Numbered from the stretch's first letter, positions 34,629 through 43,950 are shown. The stretch: 64,000 nucleotides of DNA from Anaerolineae bacterium (GCA_018432315.1 JAHDLB010000008.1:124001-188000), one strand, 5' to 3'. A program made the numbers and translations. Notes: generated from the sequence alone by a model not told the origin.

Positions 34629-37600
34629 ATGACCCTGGGACTCATCCTGAAACGAATGCAGCGCGAATGGCGCGCGCTCGGCGTGCTGCTGCTGGCCGTA
34701 TGCCTGCTGACCGGGTTCTTTGCCCTGGGGCCGTTCTACATCCGCGCGGTGACCGAGGTCGGCCTGCGTTTCGAGCTGGACAACGCCCGGATTCAGGACC
34801 GGCAGATCAGCCTGATCGTCGATGGCGAGCCGCTCACGCCGGAGTCGTTCGCCGTCGTCGACGACGAACTGGGCGATCTGGCGGTCGGCTACCGGCATTA
34901 CATCCGCGCCGACTACACGCCGCCGACGAGCGAGGGCGGCATGGAAAATCCCGGCCTGGCGACCGCCGGCTACGTGTACCGCTACGGCGAGCCGGTCACG
35001 TCCACGTCCAGCCGCACGCAGCGAACCTACCAGCCGTTCGCCTTCGCGGATATGCCGTCGCTGCTGACCCTGGTGGAAGGGCGCTGGCCGGTGCGGCTAC
35101 CGCCGCCGGACGCCGTCGATCCGACCGGGCTGAGCGACGCCGAGCGGCAGGCGCGGCAGATCGGTATTTACAACCGCGGGCAGGTCGAGGTCGTGGTGTC
35201 GCCGGTGGTGGCCGAGCGCGCCGGCCTGGAGCCGGGCAGCCGGATCACGCTCGGCACGCGGCTGCCGGACGGCACCGGCGAGGTGGCGACGATCGTCGTG
35301 GTGGGCATCGCCGAGCCGAAAGACCCGGGCGACGTCTTTTGGGAAGGGAACCGCAACTTCATCGATGGCGCGGACGTCGAGATGGGCCTGGGCCAGTTCC
35401 GCTACGATTTCGGCTTCGCGGCCCTGCCCGAAGCGTACACCGACTGGCTGGCCGACGTGACGCCGGGCAACAGCTACGTCTACCTGATCGAAACCAACAC
35501 CGACGCGATCAACGCCGACAACATCCAGCAGATCAACGCGCGGATCCAGCGGCTGCCGGGGCGGCTGTCCGCCTACCATCCGGGCATCAACGTGCTCACC
35601 GGGCTGTCGGCGGTCCTGCAGAGCTATTCGGGCGACGTGACGGACACGCAGGGGCCGATCATCCTGCTCTCCGGCGCGATCCTGATCATGATGCTCTACC
35701 ACCTGATCAACACGGTGGCGCTGGTGCTCGAACAGCAGGGCGCCGAGTGGAGCGCGATCGTCAGCCGGGGCGGCAGCATCCCGCAGTTGGTCATGCTGCA
35801 GGCGATCACGGTCGGCGTGCTGGGCGTGATCGGCCTGCTCGTGGGGCCGCTGCTGAGCGTGGTGTTCATGAGCATCATGGAGCACATCGGCCCGCTGGCG
35901 ACGGCGCTCGGCGGGCGCCCGCTCGGCTCGACCAGCGTCCCGCGCGTGTCATTCTACCTGAGCATCGCGGCGGCAGCGGCGGCGGTCGTCGTGCTGACCG
36001 CGCCCGCCTTCCCGGCGGCACGGCGCAGCCTGCTGCGGCTCAAGCAGTTGGTGTCGCGCCCGCCCACGCAGCCCGCCTGGGCGCGGTTTGCCCTGGACGG
36101 CGTGCTGATCGTCCTGGGCGGCGCGTTCATGCTGCGGCTGTATTATCTCGTCGGCGGCGACTTCGGCGACCTGCTCAACAACATCATCGCCGCCCCGCGC
36201 GACGTGATCGCGCTCATCGCCGACAACCTGAACCAGACCGGCGGCCTGAACGACCCGTTCAACCTGCTCGGCCCGGCGCTGGTGCTCACCGGGCTGGCGC
36301 TGTTCTGGCTGCGGCTGTTCCCCTGGCTGATGGACCTGGTATCGCGCCTGTTCCGCAACAGCCGCCGCCTGACCACGCCGCTGGCCGTGTGGAACGTGGC
36401 CCGCGACCCGAACCATTACGCCCAGCTCGTGCTGCTGTTGATCGGCACGCTGGCGCTGGGCACCGCGTCGCTGGCCCTGACCGAAACCCGCGATCGCGGC
36501 GCGTGGAAGACCGCCCGTGAAGAGACCGGCGGCAGCGCGCGAATCCAGGTCAACCCGGCGGCGCTGGATGCCGGCTCGGTGGCGTGGAGCCAGCTTCCGG
36601 GCGTGACGGCGGCGGCCCGTTTCGTGCACGCGTCCGGCGATCCCGGCTCGGCGGCCAAAGAAAACGTCGAGGTGCTCGGCGTAGAGCCGGACGCCGTGAT
36701 CGCGGCGTTCCCCGAGCTGCAAGACGCCCTCGCGCCGCTGCGCGATGTCCCGGTCCCGCCGGCGCCCGGCCTGGAGCTGCCCGACAACGCCCGCACGCTG
36801 ACCGTCCAGGTCTATTCGCTGCCGCAGTCCAACCCGGACGATCCGGCGGTGGCCGTGCACCTGGTCGCCTATCTGCAGGACGCGCTGGGCGTGCCGTTCA
36901 GCGTGGCGCTCGACCTGCCGGAGTCGCTGGCGGGCGCGGACGTGTCCGGCGACGGCGACCAGTTCGACTCCTCGACGCGGCCCACGCCGGTCCAGGAGTG
37001 GCTGACGTTCGAGGGGCCGATGCCCGAGCGCGGGCGCGCGCCCTACCGCCTGATGCGGATCGGCATCAACAGCCGCCAGGGGAACCTCGACGCGTTCGAG
37101 CACGCGATCTACCTCGACCGCGTAGCCGTTCAGGACGTGTTCGGCACGTCGACTACGCTCGACAGCTTCGAGGACGGCGCGCCGTCCTGGGCCGAAGCCC
37201 GCGCGGCGAATCCCTACGCGGCGTCGTGGGTCGCCCAGACGTCGAACGTCAACCGCGTGCAGGGCGTGCTGCTGTCGCCGGTGATGGGCGCGGTGGCGGA
37301 GATTGAGGGGCCGGGGGCGCTGCGGCTGGATTATCGCATGAGCAAGATCGGCGGGCGGATGCGCGAGCCGAGCATCGTCGTCAACGAGCCGGACATCGGG
37401 CGCATCCCGGTCGTGATCTCGCCCGCCTTTGCCGAGACGTTCGCCGGGCGCGGCTCGTTCCGCTCGGCTGCCGACGAGCCGCTGAAGGTGGGCGACGCCA
37501 AGAACATCGTGCTCAACCTGGGGCCCGGCTCGGTCGAGATCGGCTACCAGGTCGCCGGGGTGCTGGACGGGCCGATCCCCTCGTTCGGCGCGAACGCGCT

Positions 37601-38219
37601 GTTCATGATCGCGCCCAAGACGCTGATCCAGCCGGTGATCAACCAGGCGGCGGTGTCCAACTTCTTCTTCGACGATAACGAGATCTGGCTGGAGCTGCCC
37701 GACCGCGAGCCGGGCGACGCGCTGGAGAGCGCGATCGCGGAGCTGGACGGCGTGACGGACGTCACCTGGGCGTGGACGCGCTACGGCGAGATCCAGCGCG
37801 AGCCGCTGCCGAGCGCGGTAGCGGGGATGCTGTTCGCCGGGTTCTGGGTGAGCCTCGTGCTGAGCCTGCTCGACTTCGGGTTTTACCTGATGGTCACCGC
37901 CCGCCAGCGGCTGTTCACCTTCGCCGTGCTGCGCTCGCTGGGCTGGAATGCCGGGCACATCTGGCGGCTGCTGTTCATCGAGCAGGTCGTGCTGATCGCC
38001 CCGGCGTTGATCATCGGCTCGCTGATCGGGGCCGGGCTGGCCTACCTGCTGCTGCCGTTCCTGGCGCTGGTGGGCAGCGAGACGCTGCAACTGCCCTGGC
38101 TGGACCTGCTGGGGATGTTGGTGGCGCTCGTCCTCTCGTTTACGATCTTGATGGGCGTGGCGGCGATTTTCCTGCGCCGCATGAGCGTGAACCAGGTGCT
38201 GCGCCTGGGTGAAGAATAA
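34629..38219 (+). CDS. Large FtsX/MacB-type ABC transporter permease, paralogue
   Basis: The 1196 aa protein has the same fused layout as its neighbour. An N-terminal segment (LGVLLLAVCLLTGFFALGPFYIRAV) is followed by an extracellular part (about residues 50-340), a membrane block with AILIMMLYHLINTVALVLEQQGAEWSAIVSRGG, a second extracellular part (about 600-1040) and a C-terminal block (LVLSLLDFGFYLMVTARQRLFTFAVLRSLGW). Both end in LRLGEE. The two genes are likely duplicates that work as a heterodimer. GTGGTGGTGGCGCA lies before the ATG; the ribosome binding site is weak, so coupling to the upstream gene is likely. Confidence 0.87.
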   Translation: MTLGLILKRMQREWRALGVLLLAVCLLTGFFALGPFYIRAVTEVGLRFELDNARIQDRQISLIVDGEPLTPESFAVVDDELGDLAVGYRHYIRADYTPPTSEGGMENPGLATAGYVYRYGEPVTSTSSRTQRTYQPFAFADMPSLLTLVEGRWPVRLPPPDAVDPTGLSDAERQARQIGIYNRGQVEVVVSPVVAERAGLEPGSRITLGTRLPDGTGEVATIVVVGIAEPKDPGDVFWEGNRNFIDGADVEMGLGQFRYDFGFAALPEAYTDWLADVTPGNSYVYLIETNTDAINADNIQQINARIQRLPGRLSAYHPGINVLTGLSAVLQSYSGDVTDTQGPIILLSGAILIMMLYHLINTVALVLEQQGAEWSAIVSRGGSIPQLVMLQAITVGVLGVIGLLVGPLLSVVFMSIMEHIGPLATALGGRPLGSTSVPRVSFYLSIAAAAAAVVVLTAPAFPAARRSLLRLKQLVSRPPTQPAWARFALDGVLIVLGGAFMLRLYYLVGGDFGDLLNNIIAAPRDVIALIADNLNQTGGLNDPFNLLGPALVLTGLALFWLRLFPWLMDLVSRLFRNSRRLTTPLAVWNVARDPNHYAQLVLLLIGTLALGTASLALTETRDRGAWKTAREETGGSARIQVNPAALDAGSVAWSQLPGVTAAARFVHASGDPGSAAKENVEVLGVEPDAVIAAFPELQDALAPLRDVPVPPAPGLELPDNARTLTVQVYSLPQSNPDDPAVAVHLVAYLQDALGVPFSVALDLPESLAGADVSGDGDQFDSSTRPTPVQEWLTFEGPMPERGRAPYRLMRIGINSRQGNLDAFEHAIYLDRVAVQDVFGTSTTLDSFEDGAPSWAEARAANPYAASWVAQTSNVNRVQGVLLSPVMGAVAEIEGPGALRLDYRMSKIGGRMREPSIVVNEPDIGRIPVVISPAFAETFAGRGSFRSAADEPLKVGDAKNIVLNLGPGSVEIGYQVAGVLDGPIPSFGANALFMIAPKTLIQPVINQAAVSNFFFDDNEIWLELPDREPGDALESAIAELDGVTDVTWAWTRYGEIQREPLPSAVAGMLFAGFWVSLVLSLLDFGFYLMVTARQRLFTFAVLRSLGWNAGHIWRLLFIEQVVLIAPALIIGSLIGAGLAYLLLPFLALVGSETLQLPWLDLLGMLVALVLSFTILMGVAAIFLRRMSVNQVLRLGEE

Positions 38220-38248
38220 GTGTGAGTGGAGCAAGGCGGGTTATTGAT

Positions 38249-39205
38249 ATGAGCCAACTGACGAACGTTACCCCCCAGGCCGCGCCCGAGTCGCAGGCCG
38301 ACCAGCGCCCGATCTTCATCGAGTGCGAGAACCTGGTGAAGATCTACAAGATCGCCGATCTGGAGGTCGTCGCGCTGCAAGGGCTGGACCTGCTGGTCCG
38401 CGCCGGGGAGATGATGGCGCTGGTCGGGCCGTCGGGGTCCGGCAAGTCCACGCTGATGAACATCCTGGGCGGGCTGGACTTCCCGACCGCGGGGCGCGTG
38501 CGTGTGGGCGACTATAACCTGCTGGAGATGACGCGCCGCGATCAGGTGCGCTACCGCCGGCACATGGTTGGCTTCGTGTGGCAGCAAACGGCGCGCAACC
38601 TGCTGCCCTACCTGACCGCCATGGAGAACGTCGAGCTGCCGATGGCCCTGGCCGGGTTCCCGGCCCGCGAGCGCCACGATCGCGCCGCCGAGCTGCTGGA
38701 CCGTGTGGGGCTGGCCGACCGCATGAAACACCGGCCCGATCGCCTGTCCGGCGGCGAGCAGCAGCGCGTCGCGATTGCGGTGGGCATGGCAAACCGCCCC
38801 GCGATGCTGCTGGCGGACGAGCCGACGGGCGAGGTGGACAGCACCTCCGCCGAGGCGATCTTCCACGCGCTGCGGGCGCTGAACGAGGATTTTGGCGTGA
38901 CGGTGATCGTGGTCACGCACGATATGACGGTCGCCACGCGCGTCGATCGCGTGGTGGGGATGCGCGACGGGCGGACGAGCACCGAGATTCTGCGCCGCCG
39001 CGATGGCGATGTCGCGCTCGTCGAGGAAGAGTACGCCATCCTGGACCGCGCCGGGCGCTTGCAGCTCCCGGAGGCGTACATCGAGGCGCTCGACATGGAA
39101 GACCGCGTGCGGCTGCGCTTGCAGCAGGATCACATCGGCGTGTGGCCCGAGCACACCAACCACGACGAGCCGAGCGCTAACGGCCAGGAGAGCGAGACAC
39201 GATGA
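38249..39205 (+). CDS. ABC transporter ATP-binding protein with C-terminal extension
   Basis: The 318 aa protein is a LolD/MacB-type ATPase. Walker A is GPSGSGKST (about residue 65), the signature is LSGGEQQRVAIAVGMA, and Walker B is MLLADEPTGEVDS. After the H-loop (VVTHDMTVA) an unusual extension of about 65 residues continues to the end (RRDGDVALVEEEYAILDRAG, then LPEAYIEALDMEDRVRLRL), absent from normal members. The ATG at 38249 follows AAGGCGGG; an in-frame GTG at 38222 is an alternative. The end overlaps the next ATPase gene by ATGA. Confidence 0.92.
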   Translation: MSQLTNVTPQAAPESQADQRPIFIECENLVKIYKIADLEVVALQGLDLLVRAGEMMALVGPSGSGKSTLMNILGGLDFPTAGRVRVGDYNLLEMTRRDQVRYRRHMVGFVWQQTARNLLPYLTAMENVELPMALAGFPARERHDRAAELLDRVGLADRMKHRPDRLSGGEQQRVAIAVGMANRPAMLLADEPTGEVDSTSAEAIFHALRALNEDFGVTVIVVTHDMTVATRVDRVVGMRDGRTSTEILRRRDGDVALVEEEYAILDRAGRLQLPEAYIEALDMEDRVRLRLQQDHIGVWPEHTNHDEPSANGQESETR

Positions 39206-39945
39206 GCAACGGACACGACACCTTTTCGAGCAGCCTGGAGCCGGTGATCAGCCTGACCAACCTGCACCGGATCTACCACCTGGCCGGCGAGGACATCCAC
39301 GCGGTGAACGACGTGACGCTCGACGTGTGGCCGCACCAGATGACGGCGATCGTGGGGCGGTCCGGTTCGGGCAAGACGACGCTGCTGAACCTGATCGCCG
39401 GGCTGGATACACCGACTCGGGGCGAGGTCCGCATATTGGGGCGCGACCTGGGCCAGATGGACGAGAGCGAGCGGCTCCACCTGCGGCTGACCAAGCTCGG
39501 CTTCATCTTCCAGAGCTTCGGGCTGATGCCGCTGTTGAGCGCGCGCGAGAACGTGGGCGTGCCGCTGCGCATGCGCGCCGTCGATCCCGACGAGCGCGAG
39601 GCATACGTGCAGGAAGCGCTGGAGTGGGTGGGCCTCGCCGACCGCGCGCACCACCGCCCGTATGAACTGTCCGGCGGCGAGCAGCAGCGCGTCGCCATCG
39701 CGCGGGCGCTGGCGGAAGGTCCGGAGCTGGTGCTGGCCGACGAGCCGACCGGCCAGCTCGACACGCGCACCGGGCGCCGGATTCTGGACCTGCTGCGGCG
39801 GTTGGTGGAGGAGCGCGGCGTCACGCTGCTGGTCGTCACGCACGATCCGCAGGTCTTGGCCGAGGCCGATATCGTGCACGAGATGCGCGACGGGATGCTG
39901 GTCGAGTCGCGTGCGAAGGAAGGCGTCGTCCTGCCGGGCGTCTAG
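39202..39945 (+). CDS. ABC transporter ATP-binding protein
   Basis: The 247 aa LolD/MacB-type ATPase has Walker A GRSGSGKTT, Q-loop in FIFQSFGLMPLLSARENV, signature LSGGEQQRVAIARAL, Walker B LVLADEPTGQLD, and H-loop VVTHDPQ. With the longer ATPase next door it can form a heterodimer serving the two large permeases. It starts in the ATGA overlap and is followed by a propeller protein 37 bp on. Confidence 0.93.
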   Translation: MSNGHDTFSSSLEPVISLTNLHRIYHLAGEDIHAVNDVTLDVWPHQMTAIVGRSGSGKTTLLNLIAGLDTPTRGEVRILGRDLGQMDESERLHLRLTKLGFIFQSFGLMPLLSARENVGVPLRMRAVDPDEREAYVQEALEWVGLADRAHHRPYELSGGEQQRVAIARALAEGPELVLADEPTGQLDTRTGRRILDLLRRLVEERGVTLLVVTHDPQVLAEADIVHEMRDGMLVESRAKEGVVLPGV

Positions 39946-39982
39946 CGCCGGGCGGGGCCGCGTCGCGGTGAGGTGAAGGGGC

Positions 39983-41275
39983 GTGCTGGGGCTGTCGTGG
40001 CGTAACCTGGGTGTGGTCGTCGTGGTGGCCGTGGTGATCGGCCTGGCGATCGCCGCCGGGCGCGACGACGCCGAAGCGCCCGACCCGGAGAACGTCGCGC
40101 TGGGCTACGTGCCGCTGGTGACGCCGACGCCGATCCCGCGCACGGTGCAAATCCCCGACCTGCCGCGGCCCGGCGGCGGCTCGAACAACAGCGCGCTGGT
40201 GATGGTGCAGGGGCTGGTCGAGCGCCGGCTGGTGATCTGGCCGGTGTCCGGCGTCAGGCCGCCCCTGGCAGTCGACCATCACGTCAACGTGTGGCTGTTG
40301 ATGCCCGACCCGACCCGGTCGCGCGTGCTGTACAGCACCGACAGCGCGATGATGGTGCTGGACCTGGACGTGCAGCGCGCGCACATCGTCGGCGAGCTTC
40401 CCCCGGACAACACGATGATCGCCGCGCAGTGGTCGCCCGATGGCCGGTCGATCGCGTACGTGGTCGAGGCGGGCGATCACTGGATCGCGTACACCACGCT
40501 GGCCGACGGATCGCGCGCCGCTGCGGAGATGGTGCGCGTCCCGCGCGGGCTGCCGGTGGACGTGGCGTGGCTGGCCGATGGCCGCCCGGTGTCGATCGTG
40601 ATGGGCGTGGGGCCGGTGGGCGGCCTGGAAGCGCAGTATTGGCTGTACGATCCGGCCACCGGCGACAGCATCGCGCTCTCGCCCGAAGTCGAGACGTTCC
40701 AACCCTGGTCGCCCTGGCGTTCACCCGACGGCGAGCACCAGGTCTACCCGATGGCGAGCTGGGGCCGGGTGCGCTATGGCGAGGCGTGTATCGAGGGCGC
40801 GCTGGGGCTCGTCGGCCCGGACTGGCTCTACCTGACCTCGCTGGGCGCGCGCGGCGCGCCGCGCGCCGTGGCCTTCGAGATCGAGAACATGTACCTGGAC
40901 CGCCCAACGTGGCTGTCCGATGGGCGGGTCGTGTTCCGCGCCGTGGCCGACCGGGCGTGCAAGGCGGTCGGATCGGGCCTGTTCATCGCCCGGCTGGGCG
41001 AGACGCCGCGCCAGATCGTCGCCATCGAGCCGGTTTTCGACTCGGGCGATCCGGACGAACTGCTGTGGAGCGTGCCCTACACCGTCAGCCCGGACCAGCA
41101 GTCGGTGGCGTGGGTCACCAACGACGTCCAGGCTCAGCGCAGCATGGTTTACCTCTCGCCCATCGACGGCGGCGCCCCCACCGAAACCCTGTTCGAAACC
41201 GAGCCGCTCACCAGCCGGAAGCCGTTCGCCTTCCAGGATCAGGAGATGATCCTCCAGCTTCTGTGGCTGCCGTGA
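39983..41275 (+). CDS. Membrane-anchored beta-propeller (TolB-like) protein
   Basis: The 430 aa protein starts at a GTG after GAGGTGAAGGGG. An N-terminal membrane anchor (LGVVVVVAVVIGLAIAAG, about residues 9-26) and a P/T linker come first. The remainder is a set of WD40-like or TolB-type blades with SPDG-like turns (WSPDGRSIAYVVEAG, RSPDGEHQVYP, LSDGRVVFRAV, SPDQQSVAWVT). It is probably an extracellular accessory of the ABC exporter (operon position, inference). The operon ends at the terminator at 41284. Confidence 0.8.
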   Translation: MLGLSWRNLGVVVVVAVVIGLAIAAGRDDAEAPDPENVALGYVPLVTPTPIPRTVQIPDLPRPGGGSNNSALVMVQGLVERRLVIWPVSGVRPPLAVDHHVNVWLLMPDPTRSRVLYSTDSAMMVLDLDVQRAHIVGELPPDNTMIAAQWSPDGRSIAYVVEAGDHWIAYTTLADGSRAAAEMVRVPRGLPVDVAWLADGRPVSIVMGVGPVGGLEAQYWLYDPATGDSIALSPEVETFQPWSPWRSPDGEHQVYPMASWGRVRYGEACIEGALGLVGPDWLYLTSLGARGAPRAVAFEIENMYLDRPTWLSDGRVVFRAVADRACKAVGSGLFIARLGETPRQIVAIEPVFDSGDPDELLWSVPYTVSPDQQSVAWVTNDVQAQRSMVYLSPIDGGAPTETLFETEPLTSRKPFAFQDQEMILQLLWLP

Positions 41276-41283
41276 AATAGAAA

Positions 41284-41312
41284 ACGGCCCCCTGTCCGGG
41301 AGCCGTCTGTTT
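41284..41312. terminator. Bidirectional terminator between the ABC operon and trxA
   Basis: A 9 bp stem with one C-A mismatch (41284-41292 with 41298-41306), loop of 5 nt, has TGTTT on the plus side and TTTTCTATTT on the minus side. It can end the ABC operon and trxA. Confidence 0.72.
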
Positions 41313-41334
41313 GCGTCTGGATGTGGTGTCGTGC

Positions 41335-41664
41335 TCAGTCGAGGTGCTGGGCGATCTTGGGCTCCAGCGCGGGCATCGGCATGAACCCGGTGATGCGCTC
41401 GGCCACCTGGCCGCCCTTGAAGAGGATCAGGGTGGGAATGCCCATGATGCCGTAGTGCATCAGAATCCCCTGGTTGACATCGGCATCGACCTTCCCCACG
41501 CGCAGTTTGCCGTCATACTTCTCGGCAAGCTGGTCGACCAGCGGCGCGATCATCCGGCACGGCGCGCACCATTCCGCCCAGAAATCGATCAGGACAGGCG
41601 TGTCGGACTCCAACACTTCGGTTTGAAACGTCGCCTCGGTGACCTCGAATGTCTTGCTACCCAT
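41335..41664 (-). CDS. trxA: Thioredoxin
   Basis: The 109 aa protein has the redox motif WC33APC36 after DFWAEW, and the cis-proline segment GIPTLILFKGGQ. It reduces protein disulfides in the cytoplasm. It is complete and lies on the minus strand with its own upstream region; TATACT at 41741-41746 may be its -10. Confidence 0.95.
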   Translation of the reverse strand: MGSKTFEVTEATFQTEVLESDTPVLIDFWAEWCAPCRMIAPLVDQLAEKYDGKLRVGKVDADVNQGILMHYGIMGIPTLILFKGGQVAERITGFMPMPALEPKIAQHLD

Positions 41665-41740
41665 GATAATTCTTTGACTCCTTTTGGTTCTGATTTCGTG
41701 AGTAGAGTGCCCATGCCCCAGTGTGATATTTTGTGTCCAA

Positions 41741-41769
41741 AGTATAACACGATCCGATCGGAGTGCCTA
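41741..41769 (-). promoter_or_regulatory. Candidate trxA promoter
   Basis: On the minus strand TATACT (41741-41746) has a weak TAGGCA (41764-41769) at 17 bp. A 10 bp palindrome TCCGATCGGA lies within the spacer region and could bind a regulator. Confidence 0.4.
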
Positions 41770-41881
41770 CGGCCAGATATGCCACATTCACGATTTCCAC
41801 AAACTGTCTTCACCAGTTCTACACATTTTAGCCTTATTCTCCAATCATCTATGTTGGGATGGCAACTCAGGAGACGGAACT

Positions 41882-42610
41882 ATGACGAAGCAGCGGATTT
41901 TCAAAGCAGGGTTGGTGTTGGCGGTTGTCGCCGTGGTGGCCGGTATCTCGCTGGCCTTTCTGACCGATACCAGCGCCGCGCAGGGCCCCGGTGGGCGCGG
42001 GCGCAACGGCGCGCCAGCCGGTGGCAGCGGGCCGGGGCAGGGCATCCAGGCGCAAACTCAGGCGCAGATCGATCCGGCGTGCTGCGACCAGGTCGATCCG
42101 CTCCAGACGCAGGCGGGAATGCTGGGGAACGGCAACGGCTATCGCGGCGGCGAGACGCCCGGCAGCCAGTTCAATTGGAACCTGACCATGCTGCCGCCGG
42201 CAGTGCCGGGTGAGGTGCCCGCCAGCGTCGTGGAGGCGCTGACCGCCGGATGGCTGGACGAGTACAACGCGTACATGACCTACCAGGCTGTGATCGACCA
42301 GTTTGGCCCGGTGGCCCCGTTCGCGAACATCCAGCGGGCCGAGGCCCAGCACATGGCCGCGCTCGAAATGATGTTCGAGCGCTATGACTTGGCGCTGCCC
42401 GCGCCGCCGGCGGTGACCGGTGCGCCGCAGTTCGCCACCCTGGCCGACGCCTGCGCGGCAGCCCAGGCGGCTGAGATCGCCAACGCGGGCCTGTACGACG
42501 AGTGGATGGCCGCGGTGCAGGATTACCCGGACATGTTGCAGGTGTTCACCGCCCTGCGCGATGTTTCGCTGAACCAGCACCTGCCCGCTTTCGAGCGCTG
42601 CGCCGGGTAA
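41882..42610 (+). CDS. Secreted ferritin-like DUF2202-type protein
   Basis: The 242 aa protein has a signal peptide (LVLAVVAVVAGISLAFLTD). The next part is low-complexity and Gly/Gln-rich (about residues 30-85). The C-terminal helical domain resembles DUF2202 ferritin-like proteins, with LDEYNAYMTYQAVIDQ, QRAEAQHMAALEMMFERY, AEIANAGLYDEWMA and LNQHLPAFERCAG supplying acidic and His residues for a possible di-metal site. The ATG at 41882 follows AGGAGACGG. Function is unknown; metal or redox roles are plausible. Confidence 0.78.
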   Translation: MTKQRIFKAGLVLAVVAVVAGISLAFLTDTSAAQGPGGRGRNGAPAGGSGPGQGIQAQTQAQIDPACCDQVDPLQTQAGMLGNGNGYRGGETPGSQFNWNLTMLPPAVPGEVPASVVEALTAGWLDEYNAYMTYQAVIDQFGPVAPFANIQRAEAQHMAALEMMFERYDLALPAPPAVTGAPQFATLADACAAAQAAEIANAGLYDEWMAAVQDYPDMLQVFTALRDVSLNQHLPAFERCAG

Positions 42611-42662
42611 CGGCGGCGACCTGTCACGGGGCGTGAAGCGCGCCCCCATGATAAACGATTGT

Positions 42663-42688
42663 GCGGGTCCACCAAGCGGCGGACCCGC
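42663..42688 (+). terminator. Hairpin after the ferritin-like gene
   Basis: GCGGGTCC (42663-42670) and GGACCCGC (42681-42688) form a perfect 8 bp stem with a 10 nt loop. No U run follows, so it is only a candidate terminator. Confidence 0.4.
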
Positions 42689-42691
42689 GCG

Positions 42692-42720
42692 TTGACGCTC
42701 AAGGGGGGCCATGTTATGAT
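42692..42720 (+). promoter_or_regulatory. hrcA promoter
   Basis: TTGACG (42692-42697) and TATGAT (42715-42720) are 17 bp apart. The leader to the ATG at 42771 is about 44 nt. No CIRCE inverted repeat (TTAGCACTC-N9-GAGTGCTAA) is visible here. Confidence 0.75.
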
Positions 42721-42770
42721 CGAAGAGAACGTTAACCGGCCTCTTAAATACTGGATTCCAGGCGCGAAGC

Positions 42771-43859
42771 ATGTCACTTATTCCACCGGCATCCCAACTC
42801 GATGAAAACCACGAGCTGCCCGAGCTGACCGAGCGGCAGGAGCTGATTCTGTCGCTGCTGGTGCGCGAGCACATCCGCGACGCACAGCCGGTCGGGTCCA
42901 AGCGGCTGGTCGAGCAGTTCAACCTGGGCGTCAGCAGCGCGACCGTGCGTAACGAAATGGCGGTCCTGGAGCAGTACGGGCTGATCTACGCGCCGCACAC
43001 CTCAGCCGGACGCGTGCCCACGCCGCAGGGCTACCGCTACTTCGTGCGCCGCCTGCTGACCGGCGGCGACCTGTCGGCTTACGAGCGTCGCAAGATCGCC
43101 CAGACGTTCCGCCAGGCGCCCGCCGACCCGGAAGAGTGGATGCGGCTGGCGGCCATGATTCTCTCGCGGACGTCGCAGACGGCGGCGCTGGTCACCGCGC
43201 CGCGCGCCATCGAGAACCACTTCAAGCACGTGGAGCTGATCAGCACGCAGGGCCGCATGGTGCTGATGGTGCTGGTGCTGCAAGGCGGCAGCGTTCACCA
43301 GCAGGTGCTGACGCTGGCCGAGCCGGTGACCCAGCCGGTGCTCTCGCAGACGGCGGCGGTGATCAACCGCGTGTGTTCCGGCCAGACCGCCGAGCAGATG
43401 CGCGCCCGCGCCCGCGCGCTGCCCGACGAGCTGTCGCGCGATGTGTGCGAGGTGGTGGCTGACGCGATGGCCCAGGCCGACCAACAGGGCACGCGCGACG
43501 TGGTCCGGTACGGCCTCAGCGAGAGCCTCGCCACGTTCAACGACGACGCGGCGCAGCAGGTCGTTCGGGTGATGGAGGAGCAGTCGCTGCTCGACGGCAT
43601 CCTGCGCGAGATGCTCGCCGGCGACAAGTCCGACGTGCGCGTAGTGGTCGCCGGGGAAGGCCGCTGGGAAGACCTCAGCCACCTGAGCATGGTGTTGGGG
43701 CGCTATGGCACGCCGCGGGCGCGCGGGGCGCTGGGCGTGCTCGGCCCGACGCGGATGCGCTATGGCCGGGCGATCAGCACGGTGCGCTACGTGGCGAACC
43801 TGATGACCGGCCTGCTGGACGACATCTACGGCGAGCCCGATCCCGCCCCGGAAGACTGA
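42771..43859 (+). CDS. hrcA: Heat-inducible transcription repressor HrcA
   Basis: The 362 aa protein has the winged-helix N terminus of HrcA: LTERQELILSLLVREHIRDAQPVGSKRLVE, the SSATVRNEMAVLEQYGLI recognition helix and the APHTSAGRVPTPQGYRYF wing. A GAF-like domain follows (about residues 120-330). HrcA represses groE and dnaK operons by binding CIRCE and depends on GroEL for folding. Here it stands alone; no grpE, dnaK or dnaJ is next to it and no CIRCE is seen in its own leader. Confidence 0.94.
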   Translation: MSLIPPASQLDENHELPELTERQELILSLLVREHIRDAQPVGSKRLVEQFNLGVSSATVRNEMAVLEQYGLIYAPHTSAGRVPTPQGYRYFVRRLLTGGDLSAYERRKIAQTFRQAPADPEEWMRLAAMILSRTSQTAALVTAPRAIENHFKHVELISTQGRMVLMVLVLQGGSVHQQVLTLAEPVTQPVLSQTAAVINRVCSGQTAEQMRARARALPDELSRDVCEVVADAMAQADQQGTRDVVRYGLSESLATFNDDAAQQVVRVMEEQSLLDGILREMLAGDKSDVRVVVAGEGRWEDLSHLSMVLGRYGTPRARGALGVLGPTRMRYGRAISTVRYVANLMTGLLDDIYGEPDPAPED

Positions 43860-43944
43860 CCATCCCCGCGATCCGCGCTGCCGCCGTCAGGTATCTGGCA
43901 GGCGGCTGTCGGCTGGCTGTCCAGAGTTTTTCGCCTGGATTCCG

Positions 43945-43950
43945 TATAAT
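43945..43950 (+). promoter_or_regulatory. Consensus -10 box before the PH-domain gene
   Basis: A perfect TATAAT, 34 bp before the ATG at 43984. No good -35 is at the usual distance, so the assignment rests on the -10 alone. Confidence 0.45.

Noticed and set aside
42611-42770. CIRCE element in front of hrcA
   Set aside because: No TTAGCACTC-N9-GAGTGCTAA or close variant was found; the inverted repeat at 42663 is a different sequence.
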